Source: Cecembia calidifontis
GTDB lineage: Bacteria; Bacteroidota; Bacteroidia; Cytophagales; Cyclobacteriaceae
NCBI RefSeq assembly: GCF_004216715.1
Contig: NZ_SGXG01000001.1
Span: forward strand, 2,712,501-2,776,500
DNA: 64,000 nt
Reading direction: 5' to 3'
Of the stretch, positions 1 to 8,710 are shown piece after piece (within the stretch, counting starts at the first letter, position 1; every line of letters starts with the position of its first letter). Under the pieces are notes generated by a model. The model saw only the letters and a program-made list of their open reading frames with translations, ran no database searches and was not told the origin of the DNA. Position numbers and translations under genes: made by a program.

Positions 1-891
1 TTTGCCAAGTCCATCTTTTGAAATCACAATTCCTCCCATAATTCCGCCCAGTGATAAGGCTATAATCCCAAAGGTGCCATAGATGAGACCCACATCACTT
101 GTACTCAGGCCAAGCCCACCCACTTCCCTGCCGTCTAAAAGAAACGGGGAAGCCATTTTTACCAGTTGGGATTCCCCTAGCCGGTACATTAGGATAAATG
201 CCAAAGCAACCCATATTCCCTTTTTTTGGAAGAAAGAGGAGAAGACTTTGGCAAAAGTCAGGGACTCCTGTTTGATATAAGTACTTTCTTTTTCAATGTT
301 AGGTGTAGCCCAAAGATTGATCAAGGTAAGTACAAACATTAAGCCTGCCACAAGGATCATGGTAAGGGACCAAGCTTTGCTGTTGTCGCCATAATAAGTT
401 TCCAGATAACCGGCGAGAATAACAAAAAGCCCTTGGCCCGTTACCATGGCCACCCGGTAAAATGTGCTTCTTAATCCTATGAAAAAGGATTGCTGATCTT
501 CTTTTAAGGCCAATAAATAAAACCCATCTGAGGCGATGTCATTCGTAGCGGAAGCAAATGAGGCTATCCAGAAGCAAGCTAAACTCAAAACAAAAAACTG
601 GTTGGTTGGAATGGAGAGTCCCACTCCCAAAAAGGCCAAAGCCAGCAAAAGCTGCATCTTAAGGAACCATTTCCTTTTTGTACTATAAATGTCCACCAAA
701 GGGCTCCAAAGAGGCTTAATGACCCAGGGGAGGTATAGAAAACTGGTGTAAAGGCCAATGTCAGCATTGTCAATCCCCATCTTTTTGTACATGATAACAG
801 AAACGGTAATGATCAGCACATAGGGAATGCCCTCTGTAAGATAAAGCGGAGGAACCCAATACCAGGGGTTGTTTTTGACATTTGGGTTCAT
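1..891 (-). CDS. MFS transporter, AmpG/MurT-like (3' end outside window)
   Basis: The 297 visible codons start at ATG 891 and stay open to the window edge, so the C-terminus is missing. The translation begins MNPNVKNNPWYWVPPLYLTE and shows about eight hydrophobic segments, with the early GIPY and WVIKPLWSPLVD motifs seen in the AmpG/acetyl-CoA transporter-like (PAT) branch of the MFS. AmpG-type proteins import anhydromuropeptides or amino sugars across the inner membrane. The start overlaps the stop of the upstream acetyltransferase by four bases (ATGA), implying translational coupling. Following an amidase, a DigH-like hydrolase and a GNAT enzyme, it most likely imports cell-wall fragments. 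The family call is firm; the substrate is inferred from context. Confidence 0.8.
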   Translation of the reverse strand, partial: MNPNVKNNPWYWVPPLYLTEGIPYVLIITVSVIMYKKMGIDNADIGLYTSFLYLPWVIKPLWSPLVDIYSTKRKWFLKMQLLLALAFLGVGLSIPTNQFFVLSLACFWIASFASATNDIASDGFYLLALKEDQQSFFIGLRSTFYRVAMVTGQGLFVILAGYLETYYGDNSKAWSLTMILVAGLMFVLTLINLWATPNIEKESTYIKQESLTFAKVFSSFFQKKGIWVALAFILMYRLGESQLVKMASPFLLDGREVGGLGLSTSDVGLIYGTFGIIALSLGGIMGGIVISKDGLGK

Positions 892-1367
892 TGCTCTTTT
901 CTGATAAGGTTTTGATAAATACTATTTTCGGATTTTTCTATCAGAACTGCATCCACAGTATGTTTATAAAATTCAGCAGGCCCTACACCTCCGATTATGG
1001 CATAGGCATAACCCATTTCTTTTAAGGCCTGAAGGGATTTTATCAAAAGGATTTTTCCGATTCCTTTTCCTCTTAAATTTTCTGCTGTTCCGGTAGGTCC
1101 AAAGAAGTTTTTGGCAGTAGCTTCATAACAGGCAAACCCAAGGATTTCGTTGCCCTTTTGGCCAATAAAACAATGTACAGGCAAGTGAGAGAATGCAGCA
1201 TCCACCTCATTGGCCCAATAGGTCCCAAAATTCACATGGACCCAATCTTTCACAAAGGATTTTTCTGGAGGTATGGGTCTCCTAAAAATGACACCTTCAT
1301 TCAAGAGTTTAGATTCCAATTCGGAAACATCTGGAAGGTCCATGAGCCGGACCAGCATGTCTTTCAT
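888..1367 (-). CDS. GNAT-family N-acetyltransferase
   Basis: This 159-residue protein is the size of a single GNAT domain. The acetyl-CoA pyrophosphate-binding motif A is visible as RGKGIG (residues 99-104), followed by a helix with ILLIKSLQALKEMG. It would transfer an acetyl group from acetyl-CoA to an amine; the acceptor cannot be told from sequence. It overlaps the upstream hydrolase by four bases and the downstream transporter by four bases, so all three are probably made together. The pairing with an AmpG-like transporter and wall hydrolases suggests an amino-sugar or muropeptide acceptor, which is inference only. Confidence 0.8.
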   Translation of the reverse strand: MKDMLVRLMDLPDVSELESKLLNEGVIFRRPIPPEKSFVKDWVHVNFGTYWANEVDAAFSHLPVHCFIGQKGNEILGFACYEATAKNFFGPTGTAENLRGKGIGKILLIKSLQALKEMGYAYAIIGGVGPAEFYKHTVDAVLIEKSENSIYQNLIRKEQ

Positions 1368-3040
1368 TCTGTTCTGGTCAAAAGTTTACCTTCTATCTTA
1401 AATACCATTGGTTTTGTTTCCACACCATAGCGGTCAATAAAACTTAGCGCTATATAAGGCTTTCCTTCATAACTCAGGATGGGCACAACAAACCGGTCAT
1501 TGTCATCCATGTAGATTTTCTGAAAATTGGTTTCAGTATTTCTTTTCTGTAAATCTGAAAGCGTAGGAGCGGTATAGATCAGGGCAAAGCGGTAATCAGG
1601 ACTGATCACCTTGTCAAATTGAAAGGCATAACCCCCTCCATGCAAAATCAAGGTGGGGTTGGGAAGTGCAGGGGGAGGAAGAACTGTTTTATGGGGTACA
1701 GGAGGTAACACCGGAAACTCATAATGGTATTGTTTGAGCAAATCCGCCACATCCCTGTTTTTCTGATAAAGTGACCGCGCACTGAAAAAGGAATTGCCGT
1801 ACATGTTAGGCGTAATGTTGGAAAGGCTCAATTGATCGATCAGTTGCATGGGATCATTCCAGGCATTGTCCTCGTTGTCCCTGATTTTATAAGGTCCATT
1901 ACCTATATAAATTGGGGTATTGTTATGGTTGGAAGACCACCAATTTACCAATTCCCTGTAGGAGGCAGGTTCGTAATCCATACTCCAATAAAGCTGCGGT
2001 ATCAGGTAGTCTATCCAGCCGTTTTGGGTCCAGGTCAACACATCTGCGTATAGGTCATCATAATTGGTTTGGGAAGCCCGGGTGTTGGAGCCCCTTGGGT
2101 CTTGGTCAATGTTGCGCCAAACCCCAAAAGGAGAAATTCCGAATTGAACCCATGGTTTTTCCCTTTTTACCAATTGGTTGATTTCGTAAATTAGAGTGTT
2201 TACATTTTCCCTCCTCCAATCTTCCAAGGTTTGACCATTCTTAGCAAATCGTCTGTAAGTATCCTGATCATTGAAGACCTGTCCATTGATTTTATAAGGG
2301 TAGAAATAATCATCAAAATGGATGGCATCAATGTTGTAATTTTTGATGACTTCTTCTATGATTTTAAGTAGATGAGCCCTCACTTCCGGCAAACCCGGAT
2401 TGTAATAATACCTGTTGCCATATTGAATCATCCAATTACGGTAGAGTAGGGCGTCATGTTCCGGGCTTAGGCTCTGCAGGTCCAAATCCATGGTAGCTCT
2501 GTATGGGTTGAGCCAGGCATGAAATTCAAATCCCCGGCGTTTGGATTCCAGGATCATCCAGGAAAGGGGGTCTTCCATGGTATCAGGTCTCTTCCCTTGG
2601 GTTCCGGTAAGGTATTTGGACCAAGGGGCAAACCTTGAGGGATAGAATGCATCCCCTGCTGTTCTTATTTGAACTATTACGGTATTGAAATTGAGGGATT
2701 TGTAGTAGTCCAGCAGCTTTATGAAATCTTCTTTTTGTTTGGAATAAGGATCATTGGGAGAACTAGGCCAATCGATATTGGCCACTGTAGCAATCCATAC
2801 CCCCCTGAATTCCCTGAGACTTTGGGGCATGTCCATTTCAATGGTGCGATAGTACAGTGTCTTTGGGAGATTGGAATAAATCTTACTGGGATATCCGTCC
2901 TCCAATCCGTCGGTGTATGTCCCTGTTGGAGTTGAAGTTGAAGCAGGAACACTCGATTTACAGGACTGGAAAAAAGGAACCAATAATAATCCCATCATGC
3001 AAACCAACAAAAAGCCTCTTCTTGAAAAATTCTTAATCAT
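1364..3040 (-). CDS. GHL10/DigH-like glycoside hydrolase lipoprotein
   Basis: This 558-residue protein carries a lipoprotein signal peptide with lipobox FFQSC (Cys27), so it should be lipid-anchored in the cell envelope. From about residue 76 it shows the GHL10 (glycosyl hydrolase-like 10, formerly DUF187) fold start EFRGVWIATVANIDWPS, then FHAWLNPYRA and HFDDYFYPY typical of that TIM barrel. E. coli DigH (YddW) of this family cleaves glycan strands stripped of peptides. The amidase encoded seven bases upstream would produce exactly such strands, which supports a peptidoglycan role. A short C-terminal beta domain follows the barrel. The GNAT start overlaps its stop. Confidence 0.85.
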   Translation of the reverse strand: MIKNFSRRGFLLVCMMGLLLVPFFQSCKSSVPASTSTPTGTYTDGLEDGYPSKIYSNLPKTLYYRTIEMDMPQSLREFRGVWIATVANIDWPSSPNDPYSKQKEDFIKLLDYYKSLNFNTVIVQIRTAGDAFYPSRFAPWSKYLTGTQGKRPDTMEDPLSWMILESKRRGFEFHAWLNPYRATMDLDLQSLSPEHDALLYRNWMIQYGNRYYYNPGLPEVRAHLLKIIEEVIKNYNIDAIHFDDYFYPYKINGQVFNDQDTYRRFAKNGQTLEDWRRENVNTLIYEINQLVKREKPWVQFGISPFGVWRNIDQDPRGSNTRASQTNYDDLYADVLTWTQNGWIDYLIPQLYWSMDYEPASYRELVNWWSSNHNNTPIYIGNGPYKIRDNEDNAWNDPMQLIDQLSLSNITPNMYGNSFFSARSLYQKNRDVADLLKQYHYEFPVLPPVPHKTVLPPPALPNPTLILHGGGYAFQFDKVISPDYRFALIYTAPTLSDLQKRNTETNFQKIYMDDNDRFVVPILSYEGKPYIALSFIDRYGVETKPMVFKIEGKLLTRTE

Positions 3041-3046
3041 GCTCGG

Positions 3047-3712
3047 TCAAGGTTTATATTTGAAGTTGAGGTCAGTCAATTTTTTTCTTAATTGTCTCAT
3101 GAACCGGTCTCCTGGATCTTCCTTCTGCGTAAGATAGTTAGGATCAGTTTCTTTCCAAAGTGTTGAGCCCTGAAATGCATAATACTCATGATGGCCGATG
3201 ACGTAGGTGATGTTGTGTTTTCTATGGAGGTACCTGATAAGTTCTGCATTGGCTTTCAACTGGGCCTTGGTCAAAGGGGCGTCCGGACCACCAATATTTT
3301 CAATTCCAATAGCCATATAATTCAAACCAATGGTATGCCTGGCAAAGGTGGTGTCGGGAAGTAGCCTGAAGATGGTCCCATCTCTATCCACCAGAAAATG
3401 GGCGGAGACATTCAGATTGCTTGCAGCTGTTAATTCTGGTCTTCCTCCCAGATGTACAGGGTTAAAAACATCAAACGTAGCTTCCAGGGTGGGTACAGCC
3501 GTCCAATGGACCACCACCATGTCGGGGTCAATTATTGCATATTCTTTATCGATACCGTGTCTGCTTTTAAGGTACTCTAAGGACAGTTTTTCCCTTTCCT
3601 CGTTAAAAATGATGGGTTTTTCAAAAATCCTGAAAGTCTGAGCCGAACTTGTATGGAATACAAAGGCTAAAGACAAAAATATCAATGAGGCAAAATGTTT
3701 GATTTTATTCAT
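3047..3712 (-). CDS. N-acetylmuramoyl-L-alanine amidase (Amidase_2)
   Basis: This 221-residue protein has a cleavable signal peptide (cut probably after residue 24, SSA-Q). The zinc amidase core is seen as VVHWTA (His69), GIENIG (Glu138, catalytic in AmiD-like enzymes), GHHEYYAF (His174/175) and EDPGDRF (Asp199). It should hydrolyse the amide bond between MurNAc and the stem peptide outside the inner membrane. It is the first gene of a four-gene minus unit; the next gene starts six bases on. The start ATG at 3712 is supported by the immediate signal peptide. Confidence 0.9.
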   Translation of the reverse strand: MNKIKHFASLIFLSLAFVFHTSSAQTFRIFEKPIIFNEEREKLSLEYLKSRHGIDKEYAIIDPDMVVVHWTAVPTLEATFDVFNPVHLGGRPELTAASNLNVSAHFLVDRDGTIFRLLPDTTFARHTIGLNYMAIGIENIGGPDAPLTKAQLKANAELIRYLHRKHNITYVIGHHEYYAFQGSTLWKETDPNYLTQKEDPGDRFMRQLRKKLTDLNFKYKP

Positions 3713-3810
3713 TTAGTGTTTATTGAAGCTGCTTTGGTGATCGAAATTAAAGCAAAATACTCAAAGGTTATGTTCTTTTAACAAAAGTTTGGGAAGATTT
3801 TGTGTTCCAA

Positions 3811-3844
3811 AAAAAAAGCCCTGACCATAAATGGCCAGGGCTTT
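3811..3844 (-). terminator. Rho-independent terminator of the hsp20 gene
   Basis: AAAGCCCTG and CAGGGCTTT form a long stem with inner CCAT/ATGG and a two-base loop. The plus-strand A run at 3811-3817 gives a U tract for minus-strand transcripts. It lies 20 bases after the Hsp20 stop. Confidence 0.8.
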
Positions 3845-3863
3845 ACCTATGCAAAAAATGAAT

Positions 3864-4307
3864 TTAATTTACTGTGATGGCTTTTTTGGACTTGTTTTCC
3901 ACTTTTTCATTCTTTGGAATGATCACATTTAAAATACCATTGTCATATTTTGCATCGATTTTGTCATCGAGCACATTGTCAGGCAGGCTAAAAGAACGTC
4001 TAATGCTGCTGTAGGAAAATTCTTTTTTGCGGTAATTTTCCTTTTTCTCTTCAGTTTTATGTTCTTTTTCTGCACTGATGTTCAAAATGCCATCACTGAC
4101 TTCGACTTTGAAATCTTTCTTGTCGAAACCGGGAGCGGAAAGCTCCAGCTTAAATTCCTTGTCATTTTCAATGACATTGGCTGAGGGGACTTCAATGGCC
4201 TTTTCAGGTGACCAGAATTTTTCATCCCAGGCAAAGGGATCAGCTCCAAAAAAATCCTGAATCATTTTGGGCCAAAAACCTCCGTTTTTTTTAGCAAGTG
4301 TGCTCAT
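3864..4307 (-). CDS. Small heat-shock protein Hsp20 (alpha-crystallin family)
   Basis: This 147-residue protein is an ATP-independent holdase chaperone of the cytoplasm. The alpha-crystallin domain runs from about residue 42 to 145, with LELSAPGFDKKDFKVEVSDG, the loop SYSSIRRSFSLPDNV, and the closing strand YDNGILNVIIPK. ATG 4307 was chosen because it gives the family-typical start MSTLAKKNGGFWPKMIQDFF; a 27-codon extension upstream has no family character. It is transcribed alone and followed by a strong terminator. Confidence 0.92.
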   Translation of the reverse strand: MSTLAKKNGGFWPKMIQDFFGADPFAWDEKFWSPEKAIEVPSANVIENDKEFKLELSAPGFDKKDFKVEVSDGILNISAEKEHKTEEKKENYRKKEFSYSSIRRSFSLPDNVLDDKIDAKYDNGILNVIIPKNEKVENKSKKAITVN

Positions 4308-4422
4308 GGTTTTTTGGTTTTTAAAGTGACTGACTGAATTATTTAACAGTATAAATTTACAAAAAAGCCTGTCAGAAATGTATGACAAACGTCATGTTTT
4401 TAGTTGATTTTGAGCAAAAATA

Positions 4423-5385
4423 TCAATGGGAAAAAATATTTCTCAGGGTGTATTCTGCACACCGGGAGGCCAACCTTGCGGTAGCATTGTCTATATCAAC
4501 GTGAGGGTTGAGTTCCACAATATCCAAAGTCATCAACTTACCTGTTCCGGCAATCCATTGGATAACTTTTGCGGCCAGTTCAGGAGAGAAGCCCCATGGT
4601 GAAGGGGCACTGACCCCAGGTGCATAGGCAGAAGAAAAACCGTCCAAATCGATGCTCAGGTATATCTTATTGACTTGCTGGCAGAAGTTGTCGATAACCT
4701 GCACAATCTGATGCCAATTGGACATATTGAAGTCCTCGATTTCCACCCATGCTGTCTTGCAGGAAATGGCCTGATCAAAAAGTTCTTGGGGAGTGGCCGC
4801 ACGCTGCAATCCAAGGCAGAGGTAATGAAAATCTTTTGGATAGCTTTCAGCTAATTGAAAAAAAGGGGATCCGGAGTGACCTTTCCCGTCCACTTTTGAT
4901 CTGAGGTCAAAATGGGCATCTAGATTGATGATTCCAAGTTTTTCGCCTTTGTCCAGGCAGTGTTCTATTGCTGCCTTTCCATGGGGAAAGGCCAGGTCAT
5001 GACCTCCTCCCAGAATTAAGGGGAATACTTTTTCGGAAAGCAGATTTTTGATTGTGGCATAGAGTTGTCTATGGGTTTCTTCCATTTGATCCCCCACGGT
5101 TATGAAATTTCCCAAATCATATACCCGGAGGGATTCAGGTAAGTGATATGCCATAGGTCCCATCATTTTCCGGATCTGATCTGGTCCCAGAGCTGTCCCT
5201 GGTCTCCCTTGATTCCGTCTTACCCCTTCATCTCCTGCATAGCCTACTATGGCTATTTTTTTTTCTGGTATTCCTGATGGGATTTCAGGGTAATCAAGGC
5301 AGGTAACAGCCTGATGCCAATATGCTGTAGTCCCAGCATCTCTGCCTGACCATAGGGAAGGAGGTGTAGGTTGGTAGATAGACAT
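4423..5385 (-). CDS. hutG: Formimidoylglutamase / arginase-family ureohydrolase
   Basis: This 320-residue protein belongs to the binuclear-manganese ureohydrolases. Metal-binding motifs are GGGHD (126-130), DAHFD (156-160) and SIDLD (244-248), followed by APGVSAPSPWG as in formimidoylglutamases rather than true arginases. The expected reaction is N-formimidoyl-L-glutamate plus water to glutamate plus formamide, the last step of one histidine-degradation route. No other hut genes lie nearby, so the exact substrate is less certain than the family. ATG 5385 is preferred over an upstream extension of 37 codons that lacks family similarity. Confidence 0.8.
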   Translation of the reverse strand: MSIYQPTPPSLWSGRDAGTTAYWHQAVTCLDYPEIPSGIPEKKIAIVGYAGDEGVRRNQGRPGTALGPDQIRKMMGPMAYHLPESLRVYDLGNFITVGDQMEETHRQLYATIKNLLSEKVFPLILGGGHDLAFPHGKAAIEHCLDKGEKLGIINLDAHFDLRSKVDGKGHSGSPFFQLAESYPKDFHYLCLGLQRAATPQELFDQAISCKTAWVEIEDFNMSNWHQIVQVIDNFCQQVNKIYLSIDLDGFSSAYAPGVSAPSPWGFSPELAAKVIQWIAGTGKLMTLDIVELNPHVDIDNATARLASRCAEYTLRNIFSH

Positions 5386-5487
5386 AGTCAATTCCAAAGG
5401 TATGCAAATGTAAAAAAGTAAGCATTGAAGGTTAAGTTTTTCCCCAAGGAATTTAAGTGTTGGATCTTGATTGCATCTATTGATGGT

Positions 5488-5516
5488 AAAAACCAAAAAC
5501 GCGGGAATTGCCCGCG
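5488..5516 (-). terminator. Terminator after the Gfo/Idh/MocA gene
   Basis: CGCGGG and CCCGCG form a six-pair GC stem with a four- to five-base loop. An A-rich plus-strand stretch at 5488-5499 gives the U tract on minus transcripts. It begins ten bases after the stop at 5526. Confidence 0.75.
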
Positions 5517-5525
5517 CTAATGTTT

Positions 5526-6992
5526 TTACACTTCAAATCCTGGCCGGTATTCCCGCCCCACAAATTGATTGGCTTCTTCCAGGTTGGTGATGCGCATATT
5601 GTCGCCATCCCAAAGTAGTTTTCTTCTTCCGAAAAACTCCATCTGACCCCTGCTATTTGGTCTGCGCAGCATGTAGCTTCTGATAGCAAGATTGCCCATC
5701 AAAACCGTTTCGGTCATTGGACCGGCATAGTCAAAAGAAGAAGTGAGTTCCTTGTGCTCTTTAGAGCCGAAACCTGCTTTGCAGGCATCCACCCATTTTC
5801 TTTGATGGCCATATTCCGGTTCGTCACCTTCCTCTTTTTCAGGTCCAAATTCAGTATAACCGTCATTCATATACAATTTGGGCATCAATGGGGAGCTGTC
5901 GTTGATATTGGTAGAAATGACCCCATTTTCTCCTATTATCAGCACACCATTGGCTGAATTGGTACCTCCCATGTCATGGTCCGCCGGTATGGCTTCCGGA
6001 CGGGATGGTCTTATTCCGCCATCGCTCCAGGTCATCTCAATAGGAGACCTGCTTTTGTCAGTGGCTGCAAAATTGATGGTGATAAAAGAGGAGGCAGGGC
6101 ATCCTTCCGGATGATAATCAGGCGTCCACATTTTGGTGAAAACGGTTCCCACACTGCATTCTGCGGCTGTAGGATAATGTAAGCCCAATGTCCTGAAAGG
6201 GATGTCAATTAAGTGGCAGCCCACATCTCCAAGGGCTCCGGTACCATAATCCCACCAACCTCTCCAGTTGAATGGGTGAAGGTTTGGGGTGTAGGGGATC
6301 TCGGGGGCCGGTCCTAACCATAAATCCCAATTCAAGGCATCCGGCCGTTGACTGGGATCAGGCTGCGGGAACGCAAAACCCTGAGGCCATACGGGTCTGT
6401 TGGTCCAGATTTGAACTTTGGATATTTTGCCCAGTTTTCCGCTGTCTACCCATTTTTGAACCATGCCCAATAATGGATTGGAAGCTCCTTGATTGCCCAT
6501 TTGGGTAACTACTTTTTGTTCCCGGGCCATTTCTGTCAGCAGACGGGCCTCCCTGATGTTATGGGTTAAAGGCTTCTGAACATAAACATGTTTCCCTCTT
6601 TCCATGGCATATTTTGCCGCCGGGCCATGTACATGGTCCGGGGTAGAAATGGTCACTGCATCTATATTCTTTTCCTTGTCGAGCATCTCTCTGTAATCGG
6701 CATACAGTTTGGCTTTTGGGAAATTTTCAATGGACTGTTTAGCAGATCCCGAAAAGTCCACATCACAAAGGGCCACTACCCTTTCCCTGCCATTGACGGA
6801 TGCGTTCTTGATATCTGAGATTCCTTTTCCACCGGCACCAATTGCGGCCAAGTTTAATTGGTCAGATGGCGCGGTGAATCCAACACCGCCCAAAACGTGA
6901 CGGGGAACGATGAATATGGAGGATGCTAGTGCCGCATTTTTGATGAAATCCCTTCGGCTTTGGCATGATTTCTCCTCTTTTCCGTTTTTCAT
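5526..6992 (-). CDS. Tat-exported Gfo/Idh/MocA-family oxidoreductase
   Basis: This 488-residue protein has a twin-arginine signal, SRRDFIK at residues 12-18 followed by a hydrophobic stretch, so it should be exported folded. The Rossmann fingerprint is IGAGGKG (51-57). TPDH (117-120) and QKP (139-141) occupy the positions of the usual dinucleotide and EKP motifs; Q replaces the common E. The family catalyses NAD(P)-dependent sugar or cyclitol oxidation or reduction. Exported members are abundant in Bacteroidota and mostly uncharacterised, so no substrate is proposed. The gene stands alone. Confidence 0.88.
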   Translation of the reverse strand: MKNGKEEKSCQSRRDFIKNAALASSIFIVPRHVLGGVGFTAPSDQLNLAAIGAGGKGISDIKNASVNGRERVVALCDVDFSGSAKQSIENFPKAKLYADYREMLDKEKNIDAVTISTPDHVHGPAAKYAMERGKHVYVQKPLTHNIREARLLTEMAREQKVVTQMGNQGASNPLLGMVQKWVDSGKLGKISKVQIWTNRPVWPQGFAFPQPDPSQRPDALNWDLWLGPAPEIPYTPNLHPFNWRGWWDYGTGALGDVGCHLIDIPFRTLGLHYPTAAECSVGTVFTKMWTPDYHPEGCPASSFITINFAATDKSRSPIEMTWSDGGIRPSRPEAIPADHDMGGTNSANGVLIIGENGVISTNINDSSPLMPKLYMNDGYTEFGPEKEEGDEPEYGHQRKWVDACKAGFGSKEHKELTSSFDYAGPMTETVLMGNLAIRSYMLRRPNSRGQMEFFGRRKLLWDGDNMRITNLEEANQFVGREYRPGFEV

Positions 6993-7199
6993 AATAGGTT
7001 TGGGTTATTGAAAATTTTAGAAAAACTAAGATATGGTTTTTGTTTATTTTCTTAGAGTTATTTTAGTCGAATTTTGCATGAGGCAGGATAATTCACCTTG
7101 CCAGAACTCTCCAATTCTTTAAACATTTTTTTAATTCATTGCGAACTAAAGTGGTAAATGGCTTTTTTGATCTGGAACTGATCTAATCAAACCTACAAG

Positions 7200-7229
7200 T
7201 GTCCTTCCCTGAAATAGGTTGACCGTTTT
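7200..7229 (+). repeat. Left terminal inverted repeat of the IS3 element
   Basis: TGTCCTTCCCTGAA followed by TTGACCGTTT matches the reverse complement of 8591-8619 at most positions; the middle five bases differ. Confidence 0.85.
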
Positions 7230-7244
7230 TAACCGAGAAAAAAG

Positions 7245-7640
7245 ATGTTAAAAACAGGAAAAAGGATTAATTCTCAGCGTAGATTTTCAGAGGAATTTAA
7301 ACGTAAGTTGGTTGATGATTTTGAGAAAGGAATCATGACAGTTCAGCAAATGGAGCGACATTATGGAATTGTGAACTCAGTTATTTATCATTGGATTTAT
7401 AAGTATTCGACCTATAATGAAAAAAATATCAGGATAATTGAGATGAAAGACAGTCAAACCAATAGGCTCAAAGAACTCGAAGAAAAGGTCAAAGATCTCG
7501 AGCGTACCGTTGGCCAAAAACAGATCATGATTGATTATTTGGAAAAAATGATTGATTTGGCCAAAGAAACTTACTCAATCGATATTAAAAAAAACTCCAA
7601 AACCCCACACTCTGGTGGTTCCAATCCAACAAAAGTATGA
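7245..7640 (+). CDS. IS3-family transposase OrfA (DNA-binding subunit)
   Basis: This 131-residue protein has an N-terminal helix-turn-helix (residues about 10-50, RRFSEEFKRKLVDDFEKG, then SVIYHWIYKY). A leucine-zipper-like coiled coil follows at about 70-110. It would bind the terminal repeats. Its last codons contain an A8C run at 7587-7595. A -1 slip there enters the OrfB frame, which has been open since 7589, so an OrfAB fusion transposase is possible. The stop also overlaps the OrfB ATG (ATGA, 7637-7640), allowing separate OrfB synthesis. Confidence 0.9.
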   Translation: MLKTGKRINSQRRFSEEFKRKLVDDFEKGIMTVQQMERHYGIVNSVIYHWIYKYSTYNEKNIRIIEMKDSQTNRLKELEEKVKDLERTVGQKQIMIDYLEKMIDLAKETYSIDIKKNSKTPHSGGSNPTKV

Positions 7641-8587
7641 TAAACCATTCGCTCAATGAACTTTATCGGACTGTTGGAGTAACCAAGCAGGCCGTTCAAC
7701 AAGCCAAAAAAAGGCAGCAAGCATTCGATCTTGAAATTGCCCAACTGGTAATCCTGGCCGATGAGCTCAGGGAAGACCATCCAGGATGTGGGGTCGAAAA
7801 AATGTATTATACATTGAAACCCGAATTCATGGGAAGGGATCAATTCTGTGAAATTTTCATGGAAATGGGATATGGTATCAAAAAAATAAAAAACTACCAG
7901 AAAACCACTTACGCAGGCCTTTATTCTTATCCAAACCTTATCGAAGGTATGGCCATAAACAGACCTTTTCAGGTCATCCAAACCGATATCACTTACTTTT
8001 ACCTCAATGGTGAATTCTATTATTTGGTCTTCATTATTGATGTTTATACCAGGATCATCGTGGGATATTCGGTCAACGACAACTTGCGCACAGAAGGTAA
8101 TATCAAAGCTATGAAAATGGCCCTCAGTACTTTGAGATACCAGCCTTGGGGCCTGATCCACCACTCAGATAAAGGTTCCCAGTACAGTAGTAAAGAATAC
8201 ACCTCCTTGCTCAACAAAAACAATATCCATATCAGTATGGGAAATATCGCATGGGAAAACCCCTACGCAGAACGAATCAATGGAATCATAAAAAATGAAT
8301 ACCTCAAAAGGTGGATAATCAAAGATTTCAGCGACCTGAAAAGAAAAGTGGCGAAAGCTGTAGCCAACTACAACAGCATAAGACTACACAGGGGATTTAA
8401 AATGAAATACACCCCCATGGGATTTTATAAAAATATACTAAATTTAAAAGCCCAAGAAAGACCGACGGTGATTGTTTATACCGAAGGAAGAAAAAACTTC
8501 TTAGGGGCATCGAGCCCCTTCGAAGTTTGCCCAAGAGAAGAACCTCTGGCTCATGATTGCCCGATGGAAATATTTAATGAATGTTGA
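7637..8587 (+). CDS. IS3-family transposase OrfB (DDE integrase domain)
   Basis: This 316-residue protein has an N-terminal HTH_21-like region (about 40-100) and an rve integrase core. Catalytic residues are visible: Asp117 in QTDITYF, Asp178 in HHSDKGSQY and Glu212 in NPYAERINGIIKNE, with the DDE spacing of IS3. No frameshift or early stop is present. Its product catalyses copy-out/paste-in transposition, normally as an OrfAB fusion. Confidence 0.93.
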   Translation: MINHSLNELYRTVGVTKQAVQQAKKRQQAFDLEIAQLVILADELREDHPGCGVEKMYYTLKPEFMGRDQFCEIFMEMGYGIKKIKNYQKTTYAGLYSYPNLIEGMAINRPFQVIQTDITYFYLNGEFYYLVFIIDVYTRIIVGYSVNDNLRTEGNIKAMKMALSTLRYQPWGLIHHSDKGSQYSSKEYTSLLNKNNIHISMGNIAWENPYAERINGIIKNEYLKRWIIKDFSDLKRKVAKAVANYNSIRLHRGFKMKYTPMGFYKNILNLKAQERPTVIVYTEGRKNFLGASSPFEVCPREEPLAHDCPMEIFNEC

Positions 8588-8631
8588 ACCAAACGGTCAA
8601 CGCTATTCAGGGAAGAACAAAGTACATCCCA

Positions 8632-8701
8632 CTTGGCTCTTTTTACTTTTGCCCTGGCTCTTTGTTCTTCATTCCTCATTCCTCACTCATTCTTCCTCAT
8701 T
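8632..8701. repeat. Pyrimidine-rich degenerate repeat next to the IS3 element
   Basis: The stretch has two copies of a TGGCTCTTT unit about 21 bases apart, then repeated CATTCCT/CACTCAT/CTTCCTCAT units. On the minus strand it reads as purine-rich DNA containing AGAGCCAAG, which also occurs in the trpB-trpA spacer (59710 region). This suggests a dispersed intergenic repeat family, not a coding sequence. Confidence 0.45.
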
Positions 8702-8710
8702 TTCACCTTT

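Larger units (their letters stand above)
7200..8619 (+). mobile_element. IS3-family insertion sequence, apparently complete (1420 bp)
   Basis: The ends are imperfect inverted repeats of about 28 bases. Both begin TGT-C/T-CTTCCCTGAA and share TTGACCGTTT further in. The element encodes an OrfA/OrfB pair with an intact DDE triad. It is flanked by AAG at 7197-7199 and AAG at 8620-8622, a 3-bp target duplication as expected for IS3. It sits between a divergent oxidoreductase gene and the 3' end of a DUF4199 gene and breaks no visible reading frame. Intact ends and genes suggest recent insertion and possible activity. Confidence 0.9.

Noticed and set aside
3840..5496. Longer N-terminal forms of Hsp20 and formimidoylglutamase
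   Set aside because: The extra residues lack family similarity and internal ATG codons give typical starts.
7571..8164. Long reading frame on the minus strand within the IS3 element
   Set aside because: It lies wholly antisense to the OrfA/OrfB genes, whose DDE motifs are clear; no family features in the antisense protein.
8632..8701. Possible CRISPR-like array
   Set aside because: Units are degenerate, short and lack regular spacers; no cas genes.
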